Shown here: one piece after another, positions 8,668 through 20,469 of the stretch | How the letters are laid out: each line of letters opens with the position of its first letter | Position numbering within the stretch: the first letter of the stretch is position 1 | The notes under the pieces: model-generated | The model's database searches: none | The model's input: the letters and a program-made list of their open reading frames with translations, nothing else | What the model was told of the DNA's origin: nothing | Translations under genes and position numbers: made by a program | Source of the DNA: Pseudomonas antarctica | GTDB lineage: Bacteria; Pseudomonadota; Gammaproteobacteria; Pseudomonadales; Pseudomonadaceae | Assembly (NCBI RefSeq): GCF_001647715.1 | Contig: NZ_CP015600.1 | Coordinates: 4,712,001-4,776,000, forward strand | Reading direction: 5' to 3' | Length of the DNA stretch: 64,000 bases

Positions 8668-9714
8668 TTATTTTTTCCCTTCCAGTGCGTCGTAGGCTTT
8701 TTTAATAAGCACGTCATAGTTGCCATAATCATCGCCGTTATAGCCTCGCGCCATGCCAACATAATCCTTGTTTTTCATGGCCTTCATCATTGAAGGGCTT
8801 TGGCTGCAAAAGGACACGAAGGCTTTCAACTGGTTACCGGCATTAATCTTTAAGGCCGCGACGAACTCAAATACTGTCTTGTAGCCGCACGATCCAAAGT
8901 TGAACCCCATCACCTGAAACATGCCCCAGGAGGCCGACATCAACGCCGCCTCCTGATCCAGGGCAAATGCGGTCGCCATGGTTTCCCACGCTTTGACTTG
9001 ATCCTTGTTATTGACCTGCCACTGCGGCCCGGCCTTTCTCACATAGGGGTACGACAGCAACGGGTGCGCCTGGTCGTAGATCTTCTTGGTGTACTTGCGA
9101 AAATGATGCCCTTCAAACGCGATCACCGGCAATTTGGCCGGCCCGAAACCGAAACGCCCACCGGACTCCACAGTGGCGAACGCCCTGATGATGTTCACCG
9201 AAATACCGTTGCCCAACTGTGTGGCTGCGTTCTGAAAGTCGGTATCGGTGAGCGTCATGCCGCCATCGCAGGTGGACTGGAGCATTAATTGCCGATTACG
9301 CCGCTCGGCCTCGACCATCGCGCGCATGCGGTCCAGGTACACATTGACCGTGGCTTGCACCGCATCGCCACTGTTATTGCCGAAGACGTTGAGGAAGCTC
9401 GGAATACGCATCGTCGGGTACGCCTTCACCGGCACCTTCACTGCTTCTTCGATCAAGCTGTTGAAGGTACGACCGGTGGGGTCGATCACACCATCGGGGT
9501 GCGCGTACTTGAGATGACGGAACTGATACTGACTGATGCACTGCACCAATTGGCCGTCGCACTTGCCATTTTCAGCCAGCGCAAAACCCATCTTGGGAAT
9601 GATCAAATTGAATAAATACTGGATGCACTGAACATCGGCGGGCAAGTTACGCGCTTTACCGGGCGCACCGACCGAAGCACTGATAAGACGGGGCAACCCT
9701 TGCAGGCTTTTCAT
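8668..9714 (-). CDS. N-acetylmuramidase-domain protein with N-terminal peptidoglycan-binding-like region (copy 1)
   Basis: A 348-residue protein. Residues 1-90 form a peptidoglycan-binding-like module (SASVGAPGKARNLPADV to PDGVIDPTGRTFNSL). A linker of about 55 residues follows, then an N-acetylmuramidase domain (PF11860 type, about residues 148-348) with the presumed catalytic glutamate E183 in TVESGGRFGFG. There is no signal peptide. The start at 9714 is chosen because AAGGA lies eight bases upstream, the same spacing as in the tandem paralogue, and because the two proteins then align from residue 1. Candidate roles are a type VI secretion cargo effector or a lysin; the coupled secreted gene downstream favours the effector. 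Confidence 0.88.
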   Translation of the reverse strand: MKSLQGLPRLISASVGAPGKARNLPADVQCIQYLFNLIIPKMGFALAENGKCDGQLVQCISQYQFRHLKYAHPDGVIDPTGRTFNSLIEEAVKVPVKAYPTMRIPSFLNVFGNNSGDAVQATVNVYLDRMRAMVEAERRNRQLMLQSTCDGGMTLTDTDFQNAATQLGNGISVNIIRAFATVESGGRFGFGPAKLPVIAFEGHHFRKYTKKIYDQAHPLLSYPYVRKAGPQWQVNNKDQVKAWETMATAFALDQEAALMSASWGMFQVMGFNFGSCGYKTVFEFVAALKINAGNQLKAFVSFCSQSPSMMKAMKNKDYVGMARGYNGDDYGNYDVLIKKAYDALEGKK

Positions 9715-9871
9715 CACAGACATCCTTGTTAGTTAATGAAGTGATGGCACTTCAACATCAAACCAGCACACTTTTCAAACCCTGAAACGAGCGGCAGGCG
9801 GAAACTAACAAGATGGTTTTGGGTTGTCCAGTAGGCGCTACTGAACATTGTGAGGCAGCCATCATGCGCTG

Positions 9872-10813
9872 CTATTTTTTCCTTTCAAGCGCATCAAAAG
9901 CCTTTTGGATTCGCTTGTCGTAGTCGCCGTAATCCTTACCGTTGTAATGGGAGGCCATGCCCACATAGTCCTTACTCTTGATCGCCTTGACCAAGGCCGG
10001 GTTTTTACTGCAAAAACCGACGAATGCCTTTAATTGAAGACCAGCGTTGGTTTTCATCGCAGTGACGAAGTCGAACACGGTCGTGTAACCGCAGACGGCA
10101 AAGTTGAAGCCCATGATTTGAAACATGCCCCAGGACGCGGACATCAACGCCGCCACGGGGTCCAGCTTATAAGCAGCGACCAGCGTCGCCCAAGCCGTCG
10201 TCTGGTTCTTGTTATTGGCACGCCATTGCGGGCCAGCCTTTTCCACGTAAGGGTATGACAAAAAGGGGTGACTTCTGTCGTACTTCTGCTGAGTGTACTT
10301 GCGGAAGAGGTGCCCTTCGTAAGCAATCACCGGCATTTTGGCCGGGCCAAACCCGGAGCGCCCACCCGACTCCACCGTGGCGAACGCCTTGATAATATTC
10401 ACCGAAACAGCGTTGCCCAGCGCTGTGGCGGCGCTCTGAAAATCGGCCTCGGTGAGGATCACTCCACCGTCACAAGTAGCCTCGGTTATCCATTGCTGCC
10501 GGTCTGGCTCGGCGGCCGGAGTATCAGGATTTGCCTTGCGAGTATCCTCGACCAGGCTGTTGAACGTGCGGCCTTGCGGGTCAATCACCCCGTCGGGTTT
10601 GGTGACCTTGAGACGATTCAACTGATAATCGCTGATGCGCTGAACCAACAGAGCACCGCACTTACCGTCTACCACCAGGAGCGAACCAGATTTGGGCGCA
10701 ATCAGATTAAACAGACACTGAATGTATTCAACGTCAGCAGGCACATTACGCGCCTTGCCTGGGGTGCCGACTGAAGCACTGATAGGTCTGGGTAAACCTT
10801 GAAGGTTGGTCAT
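9872..10813 (-). CDS. N-acetylmuramidase-domain protein (copy 2, shorter linker)
   Basis: The 313-residue paralogue of the next gene has the same layout: an N-terminal module with SASVGTPGKARNVPADV and DPQGRTFNSL, then the muramidase domain with E148 in TVESGGRSGFG. The linker is about 35 residues shorter than in copy 1. Matching pieces in the upstream sequences of both genes (AGGATA/AGGATG ribosome sites and GTTGTCCAG tracts) point to a segmental duplication that included the leader. No immunity-like gene lies directly after this copy; copy 1 starts 158 bases on. It probably heads a minus-strand operon with copy 1 and the secreted protein. Confidence 0.88.
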   Translation of the reverse strand: MTNLQGLPRPISASVGTPGKARNVPADVEYIQCLFNLIAPKSGSLLVVDGKCGALLVQRISDYQLNRLKVTKPDGVIDPQGRTFNSLVEDTRKANPDTPAAEPDRQQWITEATCDGGVILTEADFQSAATALGNAVSVNIIKAFATVESGGRSGFGPAKMPVIAYEGHLFRKYTQQKYDRSHPFLSYPYVEKAGPQWRANNKNQTTAWATLVAAYKLDPVAALMSASWGMFQIMGFNFAVCGYTTVFDFVTAMKTNAGLQLKAFVGFCSKNPALVKAIKSKDYVGMASHYNGKDYGDYDKRIQKAFDALERKK

Positions 10814-11111
10814 GGCAATTATCCTTATTGATCAAAGGAGTGCCATCACTTCTTCACTACTCCAGCACGGGGTCGCTTGCATGATTGAAGCTAGCAGGCG
10901 GCGTGGCGTTGTCCAGCCGCGAGATAAAGAGTTGTGAAAGGCTCAAGGTTCTTCACAACCCAACAGCCTTGCCCCCCTTTCGCCTCACAGTAACCAGGTA
11001 TTTTTCGAGGGGCGGTAGATCGAACACGCTTCATTAAATAAGCGCATTCAGTCACCTATTGAACTACTGTTTCTTGCGCAAGATGTCCCTTTCAAATATT
11101 CAAGGATTGAA

Positions 11112-11702
11112 ATGAAAGCCTCCCTGCTCATCCTGTCGGTCCTGGTTCTGCTATCCGGTTGCGCCTGGACGTCGAGACCTGCCAACCCTGTCCTGCCGCG
11201 CCCCTCGGTTGCTGAAACCAAATCGCTCATATTCGCGGGCAAAACGTTCGTCCTGAAATACCAGACTGACGGCCAGATTCCACTGAAGGAATACTTCCTG
11301 CCGGAGGAAAGCGTTGATGCCTGGAGTGACATGGCGGATTTTCGCGTCGCGCCGCCACTCCTGAACGATCTTGAGCCGGTAGACCTCGCCAACCGAGCCG
11401 CCCTGCTTCATCAACAAGATTACCCACAGATGACGGTGCAGCTGAATACCGATGAAAAAACCGGGGTCACGACCCTGATGCTGTTTTACCCCTCCTCCGT
11501 ACGCAAGGACGGGCGGTTCTCCGAATTCAGCATCTTCAAGTTTTACAAGGACAGCGCAACGGGGCAGAACATCACCTTTCACTTCGCCCGAAACATACCG
11601 GTAGCGACGCCTGAAGCAGAGCGCGACCTGGAAAAAAACTTGAGGAAGTTGCAGCAGGAAGTGCTGCCGGCGATGGCAAGGTTCCCGCTTTACCGGCCGT
11701 AA
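11112..11702 (+). CDS. Putative outer-membrane lipoprotein, hypothetical
   Basis: A 196-residue protein with a lipoprotein signal: a hydrophobic stretch and the lipobox LLSGC, so the mature N-terminus is Cys17, followed by Ala. This residue does not act as an inner-membrane retention signal, so outer-membrane sorting is expected. The mature part has no family I recognise. It is divergent from the muramidase operon across about 300 bases and may belong to the same accessory island, perhaps as a second protective or envelope factor; that link is position only. Confidence 0.75.
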   Translation: MKASLLILSVLVLLSGCAWTSRPANPVLPRPSVAETKSLIFAGKTFVLKYQTDGQIPLKEYFLPEESVDAWSDMADFRVAPPLLNDLEPVDLANRAALLHQQDYPQMTVQLNTDEKTGVTTLMLFYPSSVRKDGRFSEFSIFKFYKDSATGQNITFHFARNIPVATPEAERDLEKNLRKLQQEVLPAMARFPLYRP

Positions 11703-11799
11703 TGCTGTTGAGCGAGCAGCAGAAATCGATTCGCAGGCAGTGATTGCCGGCAAAACATCTATAGCTTGGGATTTTTTTGAGCTTCAGGAAGAGCGTTAT

Positions 11800-11913
11800 G
11801 GAGGCAACCCCACCAGCCACACCCCGGCACACAATGTTCCCGCTGTGGCTGCTGCCTTCCGGCTCTGACCAGGTTCACGGGTAATCGTTGCGGGGGGACC
11901 GATGGGGTCACCA
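11800..11913 (-). ncRNA. ffs: 4.5S RNA, signal recognition particle RNA (bacterial small type)
   Basis: On the minus strand the sequence contains the conserved SRP domain IV core, with CCTGGTCAG, the loop CCGGAAGG and CAGCAGCC, at about 11842-11877. Outer arms GGTGACCCC and GGGGTTGCC pair to close a rod about 112 bases long. Flanking GTTATGG/CCATAAC extends the pairing, so the exact ends are uncertain by a few bases. The RNA binds Ffh for co-translational membrane targeting. Confidence 0.92.
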
Positions 11914-12041
11914 TAACGACGCTGGCCTCTCGGCAAGCCGCGCCATTGTACCGATCTCATCGGAAGTTACAACCGTTGGTGCAGGATTAAAATATGAAGG
12001 GGCTCAAGCACTTGCCATAACCTTCAGCGTCACCCCTGTCC

Positions 12042-12072
12042 CATGTGGGAGGAGGCTTGCTCCCGAAAGCAG
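12042..12072. repeat. Solitary REP-like palindromic element
   Basis: ATGTGGGAGGAGGCTTGC followed by TCCCGAAAGC matches the GTGGGAG-GGCTTGC-CCGATAGC type of Pseudomonas REP sequence. Unlike the other copies in this window it has no inverted partner nearby. Confidence 0.65.
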
Positions 12073-12137
12073 TCTGCCCGCCAGTCAGGCCGGTGACTGA
12101 TCCACGCCGTTGGCAGTAAGCCCCTCGCACATTTTGA

Positions 12138-13304
12138 TCATTGTGCCTTCAGGACGTCATCGGCCCTGCCACCCTCTTCCTGGATCACCAGGTGAATAAA
12201 GTGCAGCTTGGCGATCACTGCCGGCGGCAATACAAAGGGATAAAAATCCGGTTGGCCCATGCTGCGCGACAGTTCGTTGAGCATGCCGGCCAGTTCGATC
12301 CAGGCGTTGACGAACGACAGGAAGGCTGGCCCGCCAGGGTGCTCGGGGTCGTAGAGCGTGGTGAGCGGGAACGGTTGATAATCCAGGTCCATCTCACGGG
12401 CGCTCATGCCAAAGCCCAGCGCGGTGTCGACGGCGTCCATCATGTGCAGGTAATGGGCCCAGGTCTCGGCCCAGTCTTCCCAGGGGTGCATGGTGGCGTA
12501 GGCACTCACGCAGGTTTGCTGCCAGTCGGGGCGTGGGCCGTTTTGGTAATGCTGGTCGAGCGCCTCGGCGTAACTGGCGCGCTCGTCGCCGAACAGGCCG
12601 CGAAACGGTTCAAGCCAGTGGCTGTTGGCGATCAGTCGATCCCAGTAGTAATGGCCGACTTCATGGCGAAAATGGCCGAGCAAGGTGCGGTAGGGTTCAC
12701 GCATCTGCACACGGATTTTTTCGCGGTGCGCGTCGTCGGCTTCCTTGATGTCGAGGGTGATCAGACCGTTGGCATGGCCGGTGGTGGGCGCGTTGCCTTC
12801 CAGGTCGATGCCGACGAAGTCGAAGGCCAGGCCGGTGTCTTCGTCAACGCTCTTTGGCACAACTTGCAGGCCCAGGCTGATCAGTTGTGCCACCAGCCGG
12901 CGCTTGGCTGTTTCTACCTTGCGCCAGCGTTCGGGGTTTTCCGGTACGGAAAGGTCCGGAATGGTGCGGTTCAGGCTGCACGCCACACACAGCGGTGCGG
13001 TGCTGTGGGCGGGAATCAGCCAATTGCAGGCGGCCGCAGTGTCGAGGTTGGCGCAGCGGCGGAAGGTGCCGGCGTCGAGGTTATCGTCCTGCAGCCAGGT
13101 GTCGGCGACGGGCCCGGGTTGTAGAGACGACAACCGGCTTTGTTGCGGTTGGTAGCCCAGCAACGCCTGACAGGCCAGGCATTGGCTGTTGCGAAAGAAC
13201 AGCGCCTGGCCGCAGCGGCATTGCCACACCTTGCTGTTGCGCGAGGATCCGGCCATGAACGGTGCGGCGATGCGCGAACTGAGTTGCTCGAAGTAGCGGA
13301 ACAT
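12138..13304 (-). CDS. Putative zinc-binding metallopeptidase (COG4307 type)
   Basis: A 388-residue protein. The N-terminus carries a zinc-ribbon-like cysteine set (CRCGQALFF and CLACQALLGY, about residues 28-50) and further cysteines near residue 110. A gluzincin-like motif HEVGHYYW sits at about residue 225, followed by an acidic/histidine-rich stretch and WAETWAHYLHMMD. The start at 13304 (MFRYFEQLSSRIAAPF) has a GGAGAGA site; a longer frame to 13331 is less likely. Substrate and role are unknown. It is downstream of ligA on the same strand but separated by about 65 bases. Confidence 0.85.
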   Translation of the reverse strand: MFRYFEQLSSRIAAPFMAGSSRNSKVWQCRCGQALFFRNSQCLACQALLGYQPQQSRLSSLQPGPVADTWLQDDNLDAGTFRRCANLDTAAACNWLIPAHSTAPLCVACSLNRTIPDLSVPENPERWRKVETAKRRLVAQLISLGLQVVPKSVDEDTGLAFDFVGIDLEGNAPTTGHANGLITLDIKEADDAHREKIRVQMREPYRTLLGHFRHEVGHYYWDRLIANSHWLEPFRGLFGDERASYAEALDQHYQNGPRPDWQQTCVSAYATMHPWEDWAETWAHYLHMMDAVDTALGFGMSAREMDLDYQPFPLTTLYDPEHPGGPAFLSFVNAWIELAGMLNELSRSMGQPDFYPFVLPPAVIAKLHFIHLVIQEEGGRADDVLKAQ

Positions 13305-13369
13305 GGCGATCTCTCCCTGGGTGCTTGCCAATACTAGAGCATCGCCAGGAAGAGATCGTTCAGTCCAAA

Positions 13370-15778
<2,409 letters not shown>

Positions 15779-15823
15779 ATATGTTAGTGCACGGATTCTA
15801 CAGACAACGCTTAAGATCGAACC

Positions 15824-16687
15824 TCAGCGTTTCTGTGTCAGGGCGCGACGCTCGAACTCGACGATGCGCTGACGGTAGTGTTCGATGGTCTGGGCCGTGA
15901 GGACGCTGCGTTGGTCGTCCTTGAGCTCGCCGTTGAGTTCCTGGGACAGCTTGCGGGCGGCGGCCACCATCACGTCGAACGCTTGTTTCGGGTGACGTGG
16001 GCCTGGCAAGCCGAGGAAGAAACTCACTGCCGGGGTGCTGAACAGGTCGATATCGTCCAGATCGAAAGTGCCCGGCTTGACCGCGTTAGCCATCGAGAAC
16101 AGCACTTCGCCGTTACCGGCCATGCTTTCGTGACGGTGGAAAATATCCATCTCGCCAAAGCGCAGGCCGCTTTCGAGGATGTTCTGCAGCAGCGCGGGGC
16201 CTTTGAAGCCGGCGGCGTCGCGGCAGATCACGCTGATCACCAACACTTCTTCGGCGGCCGGCTGATCGTTTACCGATTGGCGTGGCGCGCTTTTGGTCGG
16301 GGTCTCGTCAGGGAAGTCGTCATCGCGGCTGCTGAAGCTCGGGCCTTCATCGACGTCGAGGTTCAGGTCGCCCTGATGCGGCTCGGCCACCGGCGCACTG
16401 CCGCGCTTGCCACGCTTGGAGGACGGCTCCCGCGCTTCACGCATTGGCGCGCTCATCGACGGTAAGTCGTGCTCGTCCAGCTGCGGCTCTTTATGAGTAT
16501 CCAGCACACGGGGCGGCCCCAGCAGCTCGGCGCTGCCGTCGTCGTCGGGCAAGTTGGACAGGTTACGGTCCAGGCGGAATTTGAGCTTGCCCTTGCCACC
16601 GCGCATGCGGCGCCAGCCATCAAAAAGAATACCGGCAATGACAATAATGCCGATGACGATCAGCCACTCGCGCAGACCGATTTCCAT
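15824..16687 (-). CDS. zipA: Cell division protein ZipA
   Basis: A 287-residue protein with an N-terminal transmembrane anchor (residues 6-24, [17 protein letters not shown]), a charged, proline-containing linker and a C-terminal ZipA domain (about residues 145-280) that binds the tail of FtsZ. The start at 16687 ([11 protein letters not shown]) puts the anchor at the extreme N-terminus, as in all ZipA proteins. It lies between smc and ligA, the standard Pseudomonas order, on the minus strand. Confidence 0.95.
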   Translation of the reverse strand: MEIGLREWLIVIGIIVIAGILFDGWRRMRGGKGKLKFRLDRNLSNLPDDDGSAELLGPPRVLDTHKEPQLDEHDLPSMSAPMREAREPSSKRGKRGSAPVAEPHQGDLNLDVDEGPSFSSRDDDFPDETPTKSAPRQSVNDQPAAEEVLVISVICRDAAGFKGPALLQNILESGLRFGEMDIFHRHESMAGNGEVLFSMANAVKPGTFDLDDIDLFSTPAVSFFLGLPGPRHPKQAFDVMVAAARKLSQELNGELKDDQRSVLTAQTIEHYRQRIVEFERRALTQKR

Positions 16688-16897
16688 GTAATCCCGTGCC
16701 TCTAATAAAAAATGCTGAAAAATAAGGGGTTTAGCACCGTGCAAACCGCTTTAAAACGTGGCGCCAACTCTATGTTCTGACTGACGTTTTGCCCACGCAT
16801 ACGAAAAATTGACATTAAATTAGCACAGTTGGCGAAAGATGTATTGGATTGGCATCTTCGCTCCCCAATAGCATTTTCACACGCTAGCGCCAACTGT

Positions 16898-16960
16898 GAG
16901 CTACAAGCTTCAAGTGACAAGCCTCAAGCTCAAACCCACTCACTTGAAGCTTACAGCTTA
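16898..16960. repeat. Inverted repeat between smc and zipA
   Basis: AGCTACAAGCTTCAAGTGA at 16899 is mirrored by TCACTTGAAGCTTACAGCT at 16940. The 18-base arms are separated by about 22 bases. It is placed in the otherwise empty 291-base gap between smc and zipA and could fold in the transcript. It resembles the dispersed AGCTTGAAGCTT repeats of Pseudomonas. Confidence 0.7.
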
Positions 16961-16978
16961 CAACTGAAAACTACGCCG

Positions 16979-19900
16979 CTAGGCGTCCACCATCGCCATC
17001 GCTTCCTCGACATCCACCGCCACCAATCGCGAACAACCCGGCTCGTGCATCGTTACACCCATCAATTGGTCCGCCATTTCCATGGCGATCTTGTTGTGGG
17101 TGATATAGATGAACTGCACGGTCTGGGACATCTCTTTCACCAATCGAGCGTAGCGTCCAACGTTAGCGTCATCCAGCGGGGCGTCAACTTCGTCGAGCAT
17201 ACAAAACGGCGCCGGGTTCAACTTGAAGATGGCAAATACCAGAGCCAATGCGGTCAGGGCCTTCTCGCCACCGGACAACAAATGGATGGTGCTGTTCTTC
17301 TTGCCCGGAGGCCGCGCCATGATCGTTACCCCTGTATCGAGTAGATCTTCGCCCGTCAGTTCCAAGTAGGCGCTGCCTCCACCGAAAACTTTCGGGAATA
17401 ACGCCTGTAAACCGCTATTAATCTGATCAAAGGTATCTTTGAAGCGATTACGGGTTTCCTTGTCGATCTTGCGAATCACGTTTTCCAGGGTGTCGAGGGC
17501 TTCCACCAGATCGGCGTTCTGAGCATCCAGATAACGTTTACGCTCGGACTGCTGCTGGTACTCGTCGATGGCCGCAAGGTTGATCGCACCGAGCCTTTGA
17601 ATACGCGCAGCAATCCGTTCAAGTTCTTCTTCGGCGTCTTTTTCGTTGGCCTGGGCGGTCAAGGTATCGAGCACGCCGTGCAGGTCGTAGCCGTCTTCCA
17701 ACAACTGGTCTTGCAGGGTCTTGCGGCGCACGGTCAGGGCTTGCCATTCCATGCGTTGCTGTTCGAGTTGGCCGCGGATCAATTGGGATTGCTGCTCGGC
17801 CTGGGTCCGACGTTTTTCTGCGTCGCGCAATTCGCGGTCGGCGTCCTCCAGGGCGATCTGCGCAGTCTTGAGTTCTTCGTCGACGGTCATGCGCTTGTCG
17901 AGCAACTCTTCGAGCTTGAGCCGCAACTCTTCCAGCGGCGCTTCGCCCTCCTCCAGGTTGAGGCTCAGCTGCTCGCGCTTTTCGGTGAGGCGCTCGGATT
18001 GCATCTCCAGGCGCTCAAGGGCCTGGCGCGTGGAATCGTGCTGCGCGCGCAAAGAGCCGAGGCGCACCGCCAATTGGTGGGCGTGGTCCTTGTGCTGGCG
18101 GGCTTCCTGACGCACGCGGTCGAGGCGCTCGCGCAGGCTGTCACGCTGGGCCAGCAGCAGTTCGCGCTGCTCGGTGTCGAGGGCCATGCTGTCGAGGGCT
18201 TCTTGCAATTGCAGGCGCGCTTCGCCGATTTGTTCGTGTTCCAGGGCACGCTGCTCGCCCATCTCGACCACTTCGTCGTCGAGGCGGGAGCGGCGCAGTG
18301 TCAGTTGCTCGGCCTTGGCCTTGCTCGCCGACAGCTGGGCTTTCAATTCACCTTGCTGGCGCGCCTCATCCTGCAACAGGCGGCGCAAATGTTCGCGACC
18401 GGTCTCTTGCTGGCGCTGGGTAGCGCGCAAGGTTTGCAGTTCGGTTTCCAGGCGTTCGAGGGTGGCTTCGCGCTCCTCGCGCTCGGCGGTCAGGTTGACG
18501 ATTTCCTGGCCACGGGCCAATACGCCGCTTTCCGCTTCGCTGGCACGGCGCACCCGCAGGAAGTGCCGACCAACCCAGTAACCGTCACGGCTGATCAGGC
18601 TTTCACCGGCGCCCAGCTGACCGCGTTGGGCCAGGGCCTGCTCCAGGGAATCCACCGGTTTGACCTGGCCCAGCCAGGGCGACAGATCAATCGCCGCCTC
18701 GACCTTGTCCAGCAGACTACCCGGCACGCGGGTGCCATCGGCCGCCGGGCTGAGTAAGCGCAGATCGCCCTGGGCAAAACCGGCCAGGTCGAAGCCGCCA
18801 AAATCATCCACCAGCACGGCTTGCAGGTCGGCGCCGAGTACGGTTTCCACCGCCAGCTCCCAACCGGCCTCAACCTTCAAGCCTTCGGCCAGGCGCGGGC
18901 GCTCGGCAAGATGCTGGTCGCGCAGCCATTCGGCGGTGCCGGTGCCCGGGTCCAGTGCGGCTTGCTGCAAGGCTTCAAGTGACGCCAGGCGACCGTTGAG
19001 CCGCTGCAAGTCGCCCTGGGCCTGCTGCTGGGCCTGGGTCGCCTGTTGCAACTGCTGACGCAATTGCTCCAGGCGCTCCACTTGTTGTTCTTCGCTGGCT
19101 TCCAGCTCTTCCAGCGTCATTTCGCTCTCGGCCAGTTGCTCGCTGAGTGCCATGATCGCCGCGTCTTCCGGGTCGGCGGCAAGCAACACACGTTCTTCCT
19201 GCAGACGGCGCTGGCGCTCGGCCAGGCGTTCCATGCTGGTTTCCAGCTGCTGGATACGCGACTGCTGCACCTCAGCCTGACGGCGCGGCTCGGCGGATTG
19301 CAGGTTGAAAGCGTCCCACTGTTCCTGCCAGCCGTGCATGGTGGTTTCGGATTCTTCCAGCGCAGCGGCCGCTTCTTCGGCGGCAGCGCTGGTGATTTCC
19401 TGCTCGGGGGTGAGCATGTCGAGCTCTTCGCCGAGGGTCAGCAACAAGGTGCGGTCATGGCCCAGGTGCGATTCGGTTTCCAGGCGCGCGCGTTCGGCTT
19501 CCTTCAAATCATCCTGCAACTGGCGCAGACGCTGCTGGCCGTGCTGGATGCTCTGCTCGACCCGGGCGATATCACCCCCCACCGAGTAGAAACGGCCCTG
19601 CACCAGGTTGAAGCGCTCGGACAGGTCATGGTGCCCATCGCGCAGGCGCTCAATGCTGGCGTCGGCATTGCGCTGCTCGGCCACCAGCGCTTCAAAGCTG
19701 ATTTCCTGGGTGCCAATGATCGCTTCGCGCTGGCCGACCTGATCATTCAGCGCCTGCCAACGCAGGGCCGACAGTTGCGCCTTGAGCTGACGCTCCTCGC
19801 CCTTGTATTCCTGATACTTCTCGGCGGCCTGGGCCTGGCGGTGCAGGCGCTCCAACTGGCGCTCCAGCTCTTCGCGCAGGTCGGTCAGGCGGGCAAGGTT

Positions 19901-20467
19901 TTCATGGGTGCGGCGAATACGGTTTTCAGTCTCGCGGCGGCGCTCCTTGTACTTGGAGATGCCGGCCGCCTCTTCGATAAAGTTGCGCAGGTCTTCGGGC
20001 TTGGCTTCGATCAGCTTGGAGATCATGCCCTGCTCGATGATCGAGTAGCTGCGCGGGCCCAAGCCGGTGCCGAGGAAGATATCGGTGATGTCACGGCGCC
20101 GGCACTTGGTGCCGTTGAGGAAATAACTGTTCTGGCTGTCGCGCGTCACTTTGCGGCGGATCGAGATTTCCGCGTAGGCCGCGTATTCACCGACCAGGGT
20201 GCCGTCGGAGTTATCGAACACCAGTTCGATGCTGGCCTGGCTCACCGGCTTGCGGCTGGTGGAGCCGTTGAAGATGACGTCGGTCATCGACTCGCCACGC
20301 AGGTTTTTTGCCGAGCTCTCGCCCATCACCCAGCGCACGGCGTCGATGATATTCGACTTGCCGCAGCCATTGGGCCCGACCACCGCCGCCATGTTACTGG
20401 GGAAGTTCACCGTGGTCGGGTCGACGAAGGATTTGAACCCCGCCAGTTTGATGCACTTGAGCCGCAC
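16979..20467 (-). CDS. smc: Chromosome segregation protein SMC
   Basis: The 1162-residue product has the full SMC layout: Walker A GPNGCGKSN (residues 31-39), a first coiled coil, a hinge around residues 500-640, a second coiled coil, the ABC signature LLSGGEKALTALAL and Walker B CMLDEVDAPLDD near the C-terminus. It forms the ATPase core of condensin and organises newly replicated DNA. Translation starts with GTG at 20467, two bases after the stop of the upstream GntR gene, so the two are probably cotranscribed. Long glutamine/glutamate-rich helices are intact with no frameshift. Confidence 0.97.
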   Translation of the reverse strand: MRLKCIKLAGFKSFVDPTTVNFPSNMAAVVGPNGCGKSNIIDAVRWVMGESSAKNLRGESMTDVIFNGSTSRKPVSQASIELVFDNSDGTLVGEYAAYAEISIRRKVTRDSQNSYFLNGTKCRRRDITDIFLGTGLGPRSYSIIEQGMISKLIEAKPEDLRNFIEEAAGISKYKERRRETENRIRRTHENLARLTDLREELERQLERLHRQAQAAEKYQEYKGEERQLKAQLSALRWQALNDQVGQREAIIGTQEISFEALVAEQRNADASIERLRDGHHDLSERFNLVQGRFYSVGGDIARVEQSIQHGQQRLRQLQDDLKEAERARLETESHLGHDRTLLLTLGEELDMLTPEQEITSAAAEEAAAALEESETTMHGWQEQWDAFNLQSAEPRRQAEVQQSRIQQLETSMERLAERQRRLQEERVLLAADPEDAAIMALSEQLAESEMTLEELEASEEQQVERLEQLRQQLQQATQAQQQAQGDLQRLNGRLASLEALQQAALDPGTGTAEWLRDQHLAERPRLAEGLKVEAGWELAVETVLGADLQAVLVDDFGGFDLAGFAQGDLRLLSPAADGTRVPGSLLDKVEAAIDLSPWLGQVKPVDSLEQALAQRGQLGAGESLISRDGYWVGRHFLRVRRASEAESGVLARGQEIVNLTAEREEREATLERLETELQTLRATQRQQETGREHLRRLLQDEARQQGELKAQLSASKAKAEQLTLRRSRLDDEVVEMGEQRALEHEQIGEARLQLQEALDSMALDTEQRELLLAQRDSLRERLDRVRQEARQHKDHAHQLAVRLGSLRAQHDSTRQALERLEMQSERLTEKREQLSLNLEEGEAPLEELRLKLEELLDKRMTVDEELKTAQIALEDADRELRDAEKRRTQAEQQSQLIRGQLEQQRMEWQALTVRRKTLQDQLLEDGYDLHGVLDTLTAQANEKDAEEELERIAARIQRLGAINLAAIDEYQQQSERKRYLDAQNADLVEALDTLENVIRKIDKETRNRFKDTFDQINSGLQALFPKVFGGGSAYLELTGEDLLDTGVTIMARPPGKKNSTIHLLSGGEKALTALALVFAIFKLNPAPFCMLDEVDAPLDDANVGRYARLVKEMSQTVQFIYITHNKIAMEMADQLMGVTMHEPGCSRLVAVDVEEAMAMVDA

Positions 20468-20469
20468 GC

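Noticed and set aside
8076..11702. Prophage remnant as source of the muramidase genes
   Set aside because: No holin, spanin, tail or integrase genes are nearby, and the paired secreted protein does not fit a lysis cassette.
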